This document shows, one piece after another, positions 46,604 through 56,816 of a DNA stretch of 64,000 nucleotides (positions are counted from its first letter, which is position 1; each line of letters opens with the position of its first letter). The notes beneath the pieces are model-generated. The model did no database searches. It saw nothing but the letters and a program-made list of their open reading frames with translations, and was not told where the DNA came from. The stretch spans positions 1 to 64,000 of the forward strand of contig JOAZ01000005.1 in assembly GCA_000720535.1 (NCBI GenBank), in the 5' to 3' direction. This DNA is from Streptomyces halstedii. Its GTDB lineage: Bacteria; Actinomycetota; Actinomycetes; Streptomycetales; Streptomycetaceae. A program made the position numbers and the translations under genes.

Positions 46604-47925
46604 CGGGCGGTCCCCGGAGTGGTGACCGGCACGGTCGGCCCCGCCGCGCCGGTCAGCGGCGCGGGTCCGGCCCAGGACGCGCCGGAGGGCTCCCACGAGG
46701 GTTCGGCGGACGGATCCCGTCCCGCGAGGTCCGGCGCCCCGTCGCCCGTACGCCGCACGTCCTCCGGCAGGCCCGGCACGCCCGGCGCGGTCGGGGTGTC
46801 CGGGGCGGCCGGCGTCAGCAGTTCGGCGATGTCCAGGACGTGGTACCCCCGCATCGACGGCAGGCAACTGCCGCGTACCGGGCCGATCGCCGCCGCCCAC
46901 TCCTCCGGGATCGCGGACGCCCCGTGCAGCGCCCCGGCCAGCGCTCCGGCCACCGCGGCCGTCGTGTCGGCGTCCCGGCCCATGTTCACGGCCGTCAGCA
47001 CCGCCGTACGGAAGTCGCCGCCCGCCGCCATGAACGCGCCGAAGGCCAGGCCCACCGCCTCCGGTGCCAGGTCCGTCCACGGGTAGCCGCCGATGACCAC
47101 CGCCGAGCGCACCGCGCGCTCCGCCGTCAGCCGGTCCGGGTACGAGCGCCGGGCGGCGGTGACCGCCCGCCGCAGCGAACGCGCCGTCCAGGAGTCCATC
47201 GGCACGGCCGAGAGCGCCGCGGCCACCACCGAGGCCGGCCCGGCACCCACCATCGCGGCGGCCACCCCCGCGGCCACCGCCTGGCCGCCGTAGATGCCCT
47301 CCCCGTCGTGGCTGATCGTGCCGTCCACCGCCACCAGGCGGGCCGCCTCGGCGGGCCGGCCCGCAGCGAAGACCCCGAACGGCGCGGCCCGCATCGCCAG
47401 GCCGTCGCTCCACGCGTGCCGGTGCTGGGCCGAGATCGGGGCGGCCAGACCGCGCCGCAGGTTCTCCAGCGTCCCGCGCTCGCTGAAACCCGCGCCCCGG
47501 AACGGGCCCTCGTCCAGATCCGCGATCCAGTGGTGCCACGCCCGCTCCACATGGGAGACCGTCAGCGCCGAACCGTGCCGGGCCAGCAGCAGCCCCGAGA
47601 AGATCGCGTACTCGGTGTCGTCGGTCCCCGCCGGGTCGTCGCTCACGAACCCGGTGACGCGGCCCCAGCGACGGCGGATTTCGGACGGTCTCATGTTCTC
47701 CGCCGGGGCGCCGAGCGCGTCCCCGACCGCCAGTCCGAGCAGCGCCCCCCGCGCCCGGTCGGCGACCTCGGCGGGTGAACCCCCGCCCCCGGCCGGCCCA
47801 CCACACCCCGTCGGCCGGCCGTCCCCCGCCGGCCCGCGGCGCACCGCCGGTCCGCCGGTCCGGGTGCCCCCACCGGGCCGGATGCCCTCGCCGGACTCCG
47901 TCCCGCCGTCCGTCTTCCGCTCCAT
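46600..47925 (-). CDS. ADP-ribosylglycohydrolase family protein, canonical (ARH-4)
   Basis: A 441-residue member and first gene of the operon. Motifs are complete: [16 protein letters not shown] (Asp69), [11 protein letters not shown] (Thr101-Thr104) and [14 protein letters not shown] (about residue 315). The C-terminal 85 residues are a Pro/Ala/Ser-rich tail outside the fold. The start ATG 47925 is fixed by GGGAGGT eight bases upstream; the open frame runs further up to 48150 without support. Its promoter must lie in the 263-bp divergent gap before the VIT1-like gene. Confidence 0.92.
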   Translation of the reverse strand: MERKTDGGTESGEGIRPGGGTRTGGPAVRRGPAGDGRPTGCGGPAGGGGSPAEVADRARGALLGLAVGDALGAPAENMRPSEIRRRWGRVTGFVSDDPAGTDDTEYAIFSGLLLARHGSALTVSHVERAWHHWIADLDEGPFRGAGFSERGTLENLRRGLAAPISAQHRHAWSDGLAMRAAPFGVFAAGRPAEAARLVAVDGTISHDGEGIYGGQAVAAGVAAAMVGAGPASVVAAALSAVPMDSWTARSLRRAVTAARRSYPDRLTAERAVRSAVVIGGYPWTDLAPEAVGLAFGAFMAAGGDFRTAVLTAVNMGRDADTTAAVAGALAGALHGASAIPEEWAAAIGPVRGSCLPSMRGYHVLDIAELLTPAAPDTPTAPGVPGLPEDVRRTGDGAPDLAGRDPSAEPSWEPSGASWAGPAPLTGAAGPTVPVTTPGTAR

Positions 47926-48188
47926 CGCGTCGACCTCCCGCTCGTGCCGCGCCGTCCGCCCGGCCGTCCGCCGCTCACCCGGACCCGCTGCGATCTCTCC
48001 CACGCGACTTCCCGTGCCTGGCGGACAACGCTGACAAAAGGGCCACACGGGGGACACCGCCGAAAGGGCTCCAAACCACCGGTAAGTACGGCCTTCCTTG
48101 CTGGCGGGCAATGTTTTCCGCGCGTACTTTCGAGCCTGGAACGGGGGCACGGCACCAGGAGTCCGCCCCCCGGAGAAGGGGGAGAACC
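47926..48188. other. Divergent promoter region of ARH operon and VIT1-like gene
   Basis: 263 bp. The stretch 48075-48135 (around GGCAATGTTTTCCGCGCG) is the least GC-rich and the best place for promoters, but I cannot assign boxes with confidence. No repeat resembling a regulator site stood out. Confidence 0.4.
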
Positions 48189-48920
48189 GTGTCCGTCGTC
48201 GACAACGGCGCCGACCTGCACGAGGCGCACCGCGACAACCACACGCACCGCGATGTGACCGGCGGCTGGCTGCGGCCGGCGGTCTTCGGGGCCATGGACG
48301 GGCTCGTCTCCAACCTCGCCCTGATGACGGGCGTCGCGGGCGGGGCCGTCTCCCAGCAGACCATCGTCATCACCGGCCTCGCCGGACTGGCCGCGGGCGC
48401 CTTCTCCATGGCGGCCGGCGAGTACACCTCCGTCGCCTCGCAGCGTGAACTCGTCGAGGCCGAACTCGCCGTCGAACGCCAGGAGTTGCGCAAGCACCCC
48501 AAGGACGAGATGGACGAGCTGGCCGCCCTGTACGTGACCCGCGGCGTCGAACCCGAGCTCGCCGGGGAGGTGGCCCGGCAGCTCTCGCGGGACCCCGAGC
48601 AGGCGCTGGAGATACACGCCCGCGAGGAGCTCGGCGTGGACCCCGGCGACCTGCCCTCGCCGCTCCTCGCGGCCGTCTCGTCCTTCGGCGCCTTCGCGCT
48701 GGGCGCCCTGCTGCCCGTACTGCCCTACCTGCTCGGCGCCACCGAGCTGTGGCCCGCCGTGCTGCTCGCCCTGCTCGGACTGTTCGGCTGCGGCGCGGTC
48801 GTGTCCCGGGTGACCGCGCGGACCTGGTGGTTCAGCGGGCTGCGGCAGCTCGTCCTCGGCGGGACGGCCGCCGCCCTCACCTACGGTCTGGGCACCCTGT
48901 TCGGCGTGGCGGTGGGCTGA
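48189..48920 (+). CDS. VIT1/CCC1-family transporter
   Basis: A 243-residue membrane protein of the iron/manganese transporter family. After a His/Asp-rich N-terminus ([16 protein letters not shown]) comes [20 protein letters not shown], the family start with its conserved Asp and Asn. [20 protein letters not shown] follows. A charged middle domain, [20 protein letters not shown], may bind metal. Three further helices close the protein. The GTG start has GGGGAGA upstream. Divergent from the ARH operon. Confidence 0.88.
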   Translation: MSVVDNGADLHEAHRDNHTHRDVTGGWLRPAVFGAMDGLVSNLALMTGVAGGAVSQQTIVITGLAGLAAGAFSMAAGEYTSVASQRELVEAELAVERQELRKHPKDEMDELAALYVTRGVEPELAGEVARQLSRDPEQALEIHAREELGVDPGDLPSPLLAAVSSFGAFALGALLPVLPYLLGATELWPAVLLALLGLFGCGAVVSRVTARTWWFSGLRQLVLGGTAAALTYGLGTLFGVAVG

Positions 48921-49016
48921 CGGCCCCCGCCCCGCCGATGAGGCGGTCCGCCCGCCGGTTCGCGGATGTGAGATTCGTCCTGGCGCGCGCCTCTGGGCGG
49001 GCGCCGCGGGGCCGCC
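48921..49016. other. Intergenic spacer before MITE-like element
   Basis: 96 bp after the VIT1-like gene without gene or strong hairpin. Confidence 0.4.
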
Positions 49017-49183
49017 CTAAGGGCTGTCCCGTCATCCTGGCGGGCGCACGACGACAGCTACGGCACCTCGCCGCGTTGTCGGAACGTCCGAATACATCCA
49101 GTATGCGGACGTCCCTCCGCCTCGCGACGCACCGCGTCTGACGCCGCGCGCTGATCCACCACGGATGACGGGACAGCCCTTAG
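49017..49183. mobile_element. MITE-like element with 21-bp terminal inverted repeats
   Basis: The ends 49017-49037 and 49163-49183 are perfect 21-base reverse complements, starting CTAAGGGCTGTCCCGTCAT. The 167-bp element contains no ORF of note. Inside, GTCCGAATAC (49087-49096) and GTATGCGGAC (49101-49110) form a second, nearly perfect dyad. No flanking target duplication is visible. Size, perfect ends and lack of coding make this a non-autonomous miniature transposable element or a dispersed structured repeat. Confidence 0.85.
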
Positions 49184-49484
49184 GATGAGACGCCATGCAG
49201 GAATGCGCATAAGTAGTCATTACTCGGCGGTTTCAATTTCACGGCCGCCGGGCAAGAGCGTAGACACCGCAGGCAACGACGCCTGCTCCCTGCGGTCTCC
49301 CGGACAGTCATCCGCCATCCGGATCGTCCGGTCACGACCCCGTCGCCACGCTTCCATGGCGTCCGCATGATGGAACGGCCTATCCGCTGTGTGAGAAGCG
49401 CTCCATCATGTAATCTTCAGCAACTTTCGCAGAGGGCCAACGTCGTCCCTCGGCACACATGCCACGACGACGACGGGAGAGCCG
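49184..49484 (+). promoter_or_regulatory. gltB upstream region
   Basis: 301 bp with locally low GC near 49200-49250 (AAGTAGTCATTACTCGG and TTTCAATTTCAC), a likely promoter area. A 9-base inverted repeat CATGATGGA/TCCATCATG (49366-49374 and 49402-49410) lies about 75 bp before the start and is a candidate operator. I saw no clear GlnR-type site. Confidence 0.45.
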
Positions 49485-52400
49485 ATGCGTTTCGACGCCT
49501 GGTCGCCCATGGACGGTCGCCCCGCCCAGCAGGGGATGTACGACCCCCGTAACGAGCACGACGCCTGCGGTGTCGGGTTCGTGGCCACTCTGACCGGCAT
49601 CGCCAGCCATGAGCTGGTCGAGCAGGCGCTGACCGTGCTGCGTAACCTCGAACACCGCGGTGCCACCGGATCCGAGCCCGACTCGGGTGACGGCGCCGGC
49701 ATCCTCCTCCAGGTCCCGGACGCCTTCCTCCGCGAGGAGGCCGCGTTCACCCTGCCCGAGGCCGGCTCCTACGCCGTGGGCATCGCCTTCCTGCCCGCGG
49801 ACGACTCCGCCCAGGCCGTCCGGCGGATCGAGGAGATCGCCGCCGAAGAGGGCCTCGACGTACTCGGCTGGCGCCAGGTGCCCGTCGCGCCGGACATCCT
49901 CGGCAAGGGCGCCCGCGCCACCATGCCCGAGTTCCGCCAGCTCTTCGTCGCCGGAGGCGCCTGCGGCACCCCGGCCGGGGAAGGCGCGAGCAGCGGCATC
50001 GCGCTCGACCGCAAGGCGTTCGTCCTGCGCAAGCGCGCCGAGCGGGAGGCCGGGGTGTACTTCCCCTCCCTCTCCGCACGCACGATCGTCTACAAGGGAA
50101 TGCTCACCACCGGGCAGCTGGAGCCGTTCTTCCCGGACCTCTCCGACCGACGCTTCGCCACCGCGGTCGCCCTGGTCCACTCGCGCTTCTCCACCAACAC
50201 CTTCCCGAGCTGGCCGCTCGCCCACCCGTACCGCTTCGTCGCGCACAACGGCGAGATCAACACGGTCAAGGGCAACCGCAACTGGATGAAGGCCCGCGAG
50301 TCCCAGCTCGCCTCCGGCCTCCTCGGCTCCGCCGCCGACGGACCGGACGGCGGGACGCGCCTCGACCGGATCTTCCCCGTCTGCACCCCCGACGCCTCCG
50401 ACTCCGCCTCCTTCGACGAGGTCCTGGAGCTGCTCCACCTCGGCGGCCGCTCGCTGCCGCACTCGGTGCTGATGATGGTCCCCGAGGCATGGGAGAACCA
50501 CGCCTCCATGGACCCCGCCCGGCGCGCGTTCTACCAGTACCACTCCGCGATGATGGAGCCCTGGGACGGCCCGGCCTGCATCACCTTCACCGACGGCGTC
50601 CAGGTCGGCGCGGTCCTCGACCGCAACGGACTGCGCCCCGGCCGCTACTGGGTCACCGACGACGGCCTCGTCGTCCTCTCCTCCGAGGTCGGCGTCCTGG
50701 ACATCGACCCGGCCAAGGTCGTCCGCAAGGGCCGCCTCCAGCCCGGCCGGATGTTCCTCGTCGACACCGCCGAGCACCGCATCGTCGAGGACGACGAGAT
50801 CAAGGACTCCCTCGCCGCCGAGCACCCCTACGCCGAGTGGCTGGAAACCGGCGAGATCGAGCTGGAGGACCTGCCCGAGCGCGAGCACATCGTCCACACC
50901 CACGCCTCGGTCACCCGCCGCCAGCAGACCTTCGGCTACACCGAGGAAGAGCTCCGCGTCATCCTCGCCCCGATGGCCCGCACCGCCGGCGAACCGCTGG
51001 GCTCCATGGGCACCGACGCGCCGATCGCCGCCCTCTCCGCGCGCCCCCGGCTCCTCTTCGACTACTTCACCCAGCTGTTCGCCCAGGTCACCAACCCGCC
51101 GCTGGACGCCATCCGCGAGGAGCTCGTCACCTCGCTGCGCTCCGTGCTGGGCCCCCAGGGCAACCTCCTGGAGCCGACCGCCGCGTCCTGCCGCAGCGTC
51201 GCCCTGCCGTTCCCGGTGATCGACAACGACGAGCTGGCCAAGCTGATCCACATCAACGCCGACGGCGACATGCCGGGGATGAAGGCCGCCACCCTGGCCG
51301 GCCTCTACCGGGTCGGCGGGGGCGCCGACGCGCTGGCCGACCGGATCGAGCGGATCTGCGCCGAGGCCGACGCCGCCATCGAGGACGGCGCCCGCATCGT
51401 CGTCCTGTCCGACCGGCACTCCGACGCCGAGCACGCGCCGATCCCCTCGCTGCTGCTCACCTCGGCCGTCCACCACCACCTCATCCGCACCAAGCAGCGC
51501 ACCCAGGTGGGCCTGCTGGTCGAGGCCGGTGACGTCCGCGAGGTCCACCACGTCGCCCTGCTGATCGGCTACGGCGCCGCCGCCGTCAACCCGTACCTGG
51601 CGATGGAGTCCGTCGAGGACCTCGTCCGCGCCGGCACCTTCATCGAGGGCGTCGACACCGAGCAGGCCATCCGCAACCTGATCCACGCGCTGGGCAAGGG
51701 CGTCCTGAAGGTCATGTCCAAGATGGGCATCTCGACCGTCGCCTCCTACCGCGGCGCCCAGGTCTTCGAAGCCGTCGGCCTCGACGAGACCTTCGTCGCC
51801 CGGTACTTCAGCGGCACCCCCACCAAGATCGGCGGCGCCGGTCTCGACGTCGTCGCCGAGGAGGTCGCCGCCCGGCACGCCAAGGCCTACCCCGTCTCCG
51901 GCATCGCCGCCTCGCACCGCGCGCTGGATATCGGCGGCGAGTACCAGTGGCGCCGCGAGGGCGAACCGCACCTGTTCGACCCGGAGACCGTCTTCCGCCT
52001 CCAGCACGCCACCCGCACCCGCCGGTACGACATCTTCAAGAAGTACACCGACCGGGTCAACGCGCAGTCCGAGCGCCTCATGACGCTGCGTGGACTGTTC
52101 GGCTTCGCGTCGGGCCGGACGCCGGTCCCCCTCGACGAGGTCGAGCCCGTCGCCGACCTCGTCAAGCGCTTCTCCACCGGCGCCATGTCGTACGGCTCCA
52201 TCTCCCAGGAGGCGCACGAGACGCTCGCCGTCGCCATGAACCAGCTGGGCGGCAAGTCCAACACCGGTGAGGGCGGCGAGGACGCCGAGCGCCTGTACGA
52301 CCCGGCGCGCCGCTCGTCCATCAAGCAGGTCGCCTCCGGCCGCTTCGGCGTCACCAGCGAGTACCTGGTCAACGCGGACGACATCCAGATCAAGATGGCG

Positions 52401-54095
52401 CAGGGCGCCAAGCCCGGCGAGGGCGGCCAGCTGCCCGGCCACAAGGTCTACCCGTGGGTCGCCAGGACCCGCCACTCCACCCCCGGGGTCGGCCTGATCT
52501 CACCCCCGCCGCACCACGACATCTACTCCATCGAGGACCTCGCCCAGCTGATCCACGACCTCAAGAACGCCAACCCGGCGGCCCGCATCCACGTGAAGCT
52601 GGTCTCCGAGGTCGGCGTCGGCACGGTCGCCGCCGGTGTCTCCAAGGCCCACGCGGACGTCGTCCTGATCTCCGGTCACGACGGCGGCACGGGCGCCTCC
52701 CCGCTCACCTCGCTCAAGCACGCGGGCGGCCCCTGGGAGCTCGGCCTCGCGGAGACCCAGCAGACCCTGCTGCTCAACGGCCTGCGCGACCGCATCGTCG
52801 TACAGACCGACGGCCAGCTCAAGACCGGCCGGGACGTCGTCATCGCCGCACTGCTCGGCGCCGAGGAGTTCGGTTTCGCGACCGCGCCGCTCGTCGTCTC
52901 CGGCTGCGTCATGATGCGCGTCTGCCACCTGGACACCTGCCCGGTCGGCATCGCCACCCAGAACCCCGTCCTGCGCGAGCGGTTCTCCGGCAAGGCCGAA
53001 CACCTCGTCAACTTCTTCGAGTTCATCGCCGAAGAGGTCCGCGAGATCCTCGCCGAGCTCGGCTTCCGTACGATCGAGGAGGCCGTCGGCCACGCCGAAC
53101 TCCTCGACACCGACCGGGCCGTCACCCACTGGAAGGCCCAGGGGCTCGACCTCGCGCCCCTCTTCCACGTGCCGGAACTGCCCGAAGGCGCGGTCCGCCA
53201 CCGGATCGCCGAGCAGGACCACGGCCTGGCCAAGGCCCTCGACAACGAGCTGATCAAGCTCGCCGCCGACGCGCTCGGCGCCGACAGCGCCGAGACCGCC
53301 CAGCCGGTCCGCGCGCAGATCGCCATCCGCAACATCAACCGCACCGTCGGCACGATGCTCGGACACGAGGTCACCAAGAAGTTCGGCGGTGCGGGCCTGC
53401 CCGAGAACACCATCGACCTCACCTTCACCGGCTCCGCGGGCCAGTCCTTCGGCGCCTTCGTCCCGCGCGGGGTGACCCTGCGCCTGGAGGGCGACGCCAA
53501 CGACTACGTCGGCAAGGGCCTCTCCGGCGGCCGCGTCGTCGTCCGCCCGGACCGGGGCGCCGACCACCTCGCCGAGTACTCCACCATCGCCGGCAACACC
53601 ATCGGCTACGGCGCCACCGGCGGCGAGATCTTCCTGCGCGGCCGGACCGGCGAACGCTTCTGCGTCCGCAACTCCGGTGCCACGGTCGTCTCGGAAGGCG
53701 TGGGCGACCACGGCTGCGAGTACATGACCGGCGGCCACGCCGTCGTCCTCGGCGAGACCGGCCGCAACTTCGCCGCCGGCATGTCGGGCGGCGTCGCCTA
53801 CGTCGTCGACCTCGACCCCGACCACGTCAACATCGGCAACCTCGGCGCCGTCGAGACCCTCGACACCACCGACCGGCAGTGGCTGCACGACGTCGTGCGC
53901 CGCCACCACGAGGAGACCGGCTCCACGGTCGCCGAGAAGCTGCTCGCCGACTGGGACACCGCCGTGACCCGGTTCAGCAAGATCATCCCGACCACGTACA
54001 AGGCAGTGCTCGCCGCCAAGGACGCCGCCGAGCTGGCCGGTCTCTCCGAGCAGGAGACCACCGAGAAGATGATGGAGGCGGCGACCCATGGCTGA
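49485..54095 (+). CDS. gltB: Glutamate synthase (NADPH), large subunit
   Basis: A 1536-residue GOGAT alpha subunit that makes glutamate from glutamine and 2-oxoglutarate. The glutaminase nucleophile is Cys28 in [14 protein letters not shown], so a 27-residue propeptide must be removed. FMN/synthase domain motifs ([44 protein letters not shown]) follow. The 3Fe-4S Cys cluster is [20 protein letters not shown] (about residue 1141). A C-terminal beta-helix holds [13 protein letters not shown]. Full length. The stop overlaps gltD by 8 bp. Confidence 0.98.
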   Translation: MRFDAWSPMDGRPAQQGMYDPRNEHDACGVGFVATLTGIASHELVEQALTVLRNLEHRGATGSEPDSGDGAGILLQVPDAFLREEAAFTLPEAGSYAVGIAFLPADDSAQAVRRIEEIAAEEGLDVLGWRQVPVAPDILGKGARATMPEFRQLFVAGGACGTPAGEGASSGIALDRKAFVLRKRAEREAGVYFPSLSARTIVYKGMLTTGQLEPFFPDLSDRRFATAVALVHSRFSTNTFPSWPLAHPYRFVAHNGEINTVKGNRNWMKARESQLASGLLGSAADGPDGGTRLDRIFPVCTPDASDSASFDEVLELLHLGGRSLPHSVLMMVPEAWENHASMDPARRAFYQYHSAMMEPWDGPACITFTDGVQVGAVLDRNGLRPGRYWVTDDGLVVLSSEVGVLDIDPAKVVRKGRLQPGRMFLVDTAEHRIVEDDEIKDSLAAEHPYAEWLETGEIELEDLPEREHIVHTHASVTRRQQTFGYTEEELRVILAPMARTAGEPLGSMGTDAPIAALSARPRLLFDYFTQLFAQVTNPPLDAIREELVTSLRSVLGPQGNLLEPTAASCRSVALPFPVIDNDELAKLIHINADGDMPGMKAATLAGLYRVGGGADALADRIERICAEADAAIEDGARIVVLSDRHSDAEHAPIPSLLLTSAVHHHLIRTKQRTQVGLLVEAGDVREVHHVALLIGYGAAAVNPYLAMESVEDLVRAGTFIEGVDTEQAIRNLIHALGKGVLKVMSKMGISTVASYRGAQVFEAVGLDETFVARYFSGTPTKIGGAGLDVVAEEVAARHAKAYPVSGIAASHRALDIGGEYQWRREGEPHLFDPETVFRLQHATRTRRYDIFKKYTDRVNAQSERLMTLRGLFGFASGRTPVPLDEVEPVADLVKRFSTGAMSYGSISQEAHETLAVAMNQLGGKSNTGEGGEDAERLYDPARRSSIKQVASGRFGVTSEYLVNADDIQIKMAQGAKPGEGGQLPGHKVYPWVARTRHSTPGVGLISPPPHHDIYSIEDLAQLIHDLKNANPAARIHVKLVSEVGVGTVAAGVSKAHADVVLISGHDGGTGASPLTSLKHAGGPWELGLAETQQTLLLNGLRDRIVVQTDGQLKTGRDVVIAALLGAEEFGFATAPLVVSGCVMMRVCHLDTCPVGIATQNPVLRERFSGKAEHLVNFFEFIAEEVREILAELGFRTIEEAVGHAELLDTDRAVTHWKAQGLDLAPLFHVPELPEGAVRHRIAEQDHGLAKALDNELIKLAADALGADSAETAQPVRAQIAIRNINRTVGTMLGHEVTKKFGGAGLPENTIDLTFTGSAGQSFGAFVPRGVTLRLEGDANDYVGKGLSGGRVVVRPDRGADHLAEYSTIAGNTIGYGATGGEIFLRGRTGERFCVRNSGATVVSEGVGDHGCEYMTGGHAVVLGETGRNFAAGMSGGVAYVVDLDPDHVNIGNLGAVETLDTTDRQWLHDVVRRHHEETGSTVAEKLLADWDTAVTRFSKIIPTTYKAVLAAKDAAELAGLSEQETTEKMMEAATHG

Positions 54096-55548
54096 CCCCA
54101 AGGGCTTCCTGACCACCGGACGCGAGGTCGCGCGGACCCGTCCCGTCGCCGAGCGCGTCAAGGACTGGAACGAGGTCTACGTCCCGGGCTCACTGCTGCC
54201 GATCATCAGCAAGCAGGCGAGCCGCTGCATGGACTGCGGCATCCCGTTCTGCCACCAGGGCTGCCCGCTCGGCAACCTCATCCCCGAGTGGAACGACTTC
54301 GCCTACCGCGAGGACTGGACCGCCGCGTCCGAGCGCCTGCACGCCACGAACAACTTCCCGGAGTTCACCGGGCGGCTCTGCCCGGCACCCTGCGAATCGG
54401 CGTGCGTGCTCGGCATCAACCAGCCGCCCGTCACCATCAAGAACGTCGAAGTCTCCATCATCGACAAGGCCTGGGACAACGGCGACGTCACCCCGCAGCC
54501 GCCCGACCGCCTCTCCGGCAAGACCGTCGCCGTCATCGGCTCCGGCCCCGCCGGACTGGCCGCCGCCCAGCAGCTCACCCGGGCGGGCCACACCGTCGCC
54601 GTCTACGAGCGCGCCGACCGCATCGGCGGCCTGCTCCGCTACGGCATCCCCGAGTTCAAGATGGAGAAGTCGCACATCAACCGCCGCATCGAGCAGATGC
54701 GCGCGGAAGGCACCAAGTTCCGCACCGAGACCGAGATCGGCCGGGACATCGACGCCACGAAGCTGCGCCGCCGCCACGACGCCGTCGTCATCGCCGCCGG
54801 TGCCACGGTCTCCCGGGACCTGCCGGTCCCCGGCCGTGAACTGAACGGCGTGCACTTCGCGATGGAGTACCTGCCGCTCGCCAACAAGGTGCGCGAAGGC
54901 GACCTGACGGTCTCCCCGATCACCGCCGAGGGCAAGCACGTCGTCGTCATCGGCGGCGGCGACACCGGCGCCGACTGCGTCGGTACCGCCCACCGGCAGG
55001 GCGCGGCCTCCGTCACCCAGCTGGAGATCATGCCCCGGCCGGGCGAGGAGCGGCACGCCGGCCAGCCCTGGCCGACGTTCCCCATGCTCTACAAGGTCAC
55101 CTCCGCGCACGAGGAGGGCGGCGAGCGGCGCTACTCCGTCTCCACCACCCACTTCGAGGGCGACGAGGACGGCAACGTCCAGGCCCTGCACCTGATCGAG
55201 GTGGAGTTCAAGGACGGCAAGCTGGAGCAGAGGCCCGGCACCGAGCGGCGCGTCCCCGCCCAGCTCGTCACCCTGGCGATGGGCTTCACCGGCACCGACC
55301 AGGCCAACGGCCTCGTCCAGCAGTTCGGCCTGGAGCTCGACGCACGCGGTAACATCGCGCGGGACGAGGACTACGCGACCAACGTCGAGGGCGTCTACGT
55401 GGCCGGCGACGCCGGGCGCGGCCAGTCCCTCATCGTCTGGGCCATCGCCGAGGGCCGGTCCGCCGCTCGTGGAGTGGACCGCTACCTCACCGGCGCCAGC
55501 GCCCTGCACGCCCCCATCCGCCCGACGGACCGGTCGCTCATGGTCTGA
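54088..55548 (+). CDS. gltD: Glutamate synthase (NADPH), small subunit
   Basis: A 486-residue GOGAT beta subunit that passes electrons from NADPH to GltB. The N-terminal 4Fe-4S ligands are [16 protein letters not shown] and [16 protein letters not shown] binding is seen in [17 protein letters not shown] and the NADPH site in [37 protein letters not shown] is the closing FAD motif. Translated in step with gltB through the 8-bp overlap. Confidence 0.98.
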   Translation: MADPKGFLTTGREVARTRPVAERVKDWNEVYVPGSLLPIISKQASRCMDCGIPFCHQGCPLGNLIPEWNDFAYREDWTAASERLHATNNFPEFTGRLCPAPCESACVLGINQPPVTIKNVEVSIIDKAWDNGDVTPQPPDRLSGKTVAVIGSGPAGLAAAQQLTRAGHTVAVYERADRIGGLLRYGIPEFKMEKSHINRRIEQMRAEGTKFRTETEIGRDIDATKLRRRHDAVVIAAGATVSRDLPVPGRELNGVHFAMEYLPLANKVREGDLTVSPITAEGKHVVVIGGGDTGADCVGTAHRQGAASVTQLEIMPRPGEERHAGQPWPTFPMLYKVTSAHEEGGERRYSVSTTHFEGDEDGNVQALHLIEVEFKDGKLEQRPGTERRVPAQLVTLAMGFTGTDQANGLVQQFGLELDARGNIARDEDYATNVEGVYVAGDAGRGQSLIVWAIAEGRSAARGVDRYLTGASALHAPIRPTDRSLMV

Positions 55549-55652
55549 CCCGGGTCACACAGACGTCCCGTACAACGGCGTACGGAACTGAACGCGGCGC
55601 CCGCCCCGTCCCCGACCAAGGACCGGCGGGCGCTGCGGCGTCTCCGGGCCGC

Positions 55653-55686
55653 GCCGCCCCGGAGGCCGGACCGCTTCCGGGGCGGC
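55653..55686. terminator. Probable terminator between gltD and rhomboid gene
   Basis: An 11-bp perfect stem (55653-55663 with 55676-55686) and a 12-base loop in the 179-bp gap between convergent genes. Confidence 0.65.
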
Positions 55687-55727
55687 CGCACGGCCGTACG
55701 GCCCGTCAGGAGCCCCGGCGCGAGCGG

Positions 55728-56642
55728 TCAGGCGCCCCCGGTCAGGGCGGCCGTGCGCACGGCCACCACCACCGCCAGCAGCACCACCAGGACCGCCCCG
55801 CCCGCCAGTTGTGCCGCCGAGGTACGCAACCGGGCCGGCGCGTAGGCCAGTCCGTACGTCACCAGGCCACCGGTCAGCAGACCGCCGAGGTGGCCCTCCC
55901 ACGAGGTGAACACCGCCGAGATCACCATCCACAGCAGGAACCCGGCCAGGAAGCGGTTGACCGCCCGCATGTCCCGGCCCAGACGGCGGTTGATCACGTA
56001 GAACGAGGCGGCGAGGCCGAAGATCGCGCCGGACGCGCCGACCACCGGCGTCTCCGGCGAGATCAGGTACACCAGCACCGAACCGCCCACCGCGGACAGC
56101 AGGTACAGCGCCAGGTACCGCGCCCGGCCGAGCTGGCCCTCCACGGCCCGGCCCAGGTTCCAGAGCGCGAGCATGTTGAACACCAGGTGCATCACGCCGA
56201 ACGAGGTGTCCGGCGGCAGATGCAGGAACGCCCCGGTCAGCAGCCGGTACCACTCCCCGTCCGCGACCCCGCTCAGCTCGAACCCGGGATACGTCTCGCC
56301 CGGGTAGTAGTACCGCTCGCCCGAGGGATCGACCAGGAGCGCGCCCACCATGCCGAACCGGTCCACCGTCTCGGACCGGACCACCTCGACGATGTACGCG
56401 ACGATGTTCAGCGCCATCAGCACATACGTCACCACGGGCGCCGCGGCCCGCGGCACCGTGCCGCCGAACAGCGAACGTGCCTGGCGGACGGACCGCTGAC
56501 CCTCCCTCACGCACTCCACGCAGTGGTGGCCGACCGAGGCCTCGCGCATGCAGTCCGGACAGATGGAGCGGTCGCAACGGACGCACCGCACATACGTCTC
56601 GTACGACGGATGGCGGTAACACGTGGTGGCGGCGGCCTCCAT
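55728..56642 (-). CDS. Rhomboid-family intramembrane serine protease with zinc-finger-like N-terminus
   Basis: A 304-residue membrane protease. Residues 6-45 contain six Cys and several His (TTCYRHPSYETYVRCVRCDR, SICPDCMREASVGHHCVEC), a B-box-like zinc-binding module facing the cytoplasm. Six transmembrane helices follow from about residue 70. The catalytic Ser is in VVGASGAIFGLAA and the His in WEGHLGGLLTGG; MHLVFNMLALWNLG carries the conserved HxxxN. ATG 56642 is backed by AAGGAGA; an upstream ATG (56657) adds five residues. Substrates unknown. Confidence 0.92.
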   Translation of the reverse strand: MEAAATTCYRHPSYETYVRCVRCDRSICPDCMREASVGHHCVECVREGQRSVRQARSLFGGTVPRAAAPVVTYVLMALNIVAYIVEVVRSETVDRFGMVGALLVDPSGERYYYPGETYPGFELSGVADGEWYRLLTGAFLHLPPDTSFGVMHLVFNMLALWNLGRAVEGQLGRARYLALYLLSAVGGSVLVYLISPETPVVGASGAIFGLAASFYVINRRLGRDMRAVNRFLAGFLLWMVISAVFTSWEGHLGGLLTGGLVTYGLAYAPARLRTSAAQLAGGAVLVVLLAVVVAVRTAALTGGA

Positions 56643-56740
56643 GGCCGTCTCCTTCATTCGTGGACGGGCTGGAAGGTGCCGCGGGGCGGCGGCGCTCAAG
56701 ATAGCGAACCGCGGTGCACGGGCCCGCACCTGGGTCTCCC

Positions 56741-56776
56741 GTACGCCCGGCACGTACGCCCGGCACGTACGCTCGG
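56741..56776. repeat. 13-bp tandem repeat in divergent promoter region
   Basis: GTACGCCCGGCAC is repeated exactly at 56741-56753 and 56754-56766, followed by a partial copy GTACGCTCGG (56767-56776). It lies between the divergent rhomboid and VWA genes, about 40 bp from the VWA start. Possibly a multi-copy protein-binding site. Confidence 0.75.
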
Positions 56777-56816
56777 TCCCCAGCCGCTTGTCCGTCGAGC
56801 TGATCGGGGTACAGAC

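Noticed and set aside
39746-47925. ARH operon as a toxin-antitoxin or known anti-phage island
   Set aside because: No ADP-ribosyltransferase toxin, macrodomain or small partner gene is present. The sugar kinase, CoA-transferase and lyase point to metabolism, though defence is not excluded.
49017-49183. MITE-like element read as a simple terminator
   Set aside because: The 21-bp arms are 125 bases apart with a structured interior, unlike any terminator, and the arms are perfect to the last base as in transposable-element ends.
49380-52475. 1031-codon open frame opposite gltB
   Set aside because: Antisense shadow with low-complexity Gly/Asp/Val sequence and no motif. gltB is unmistakable on the plus strand.
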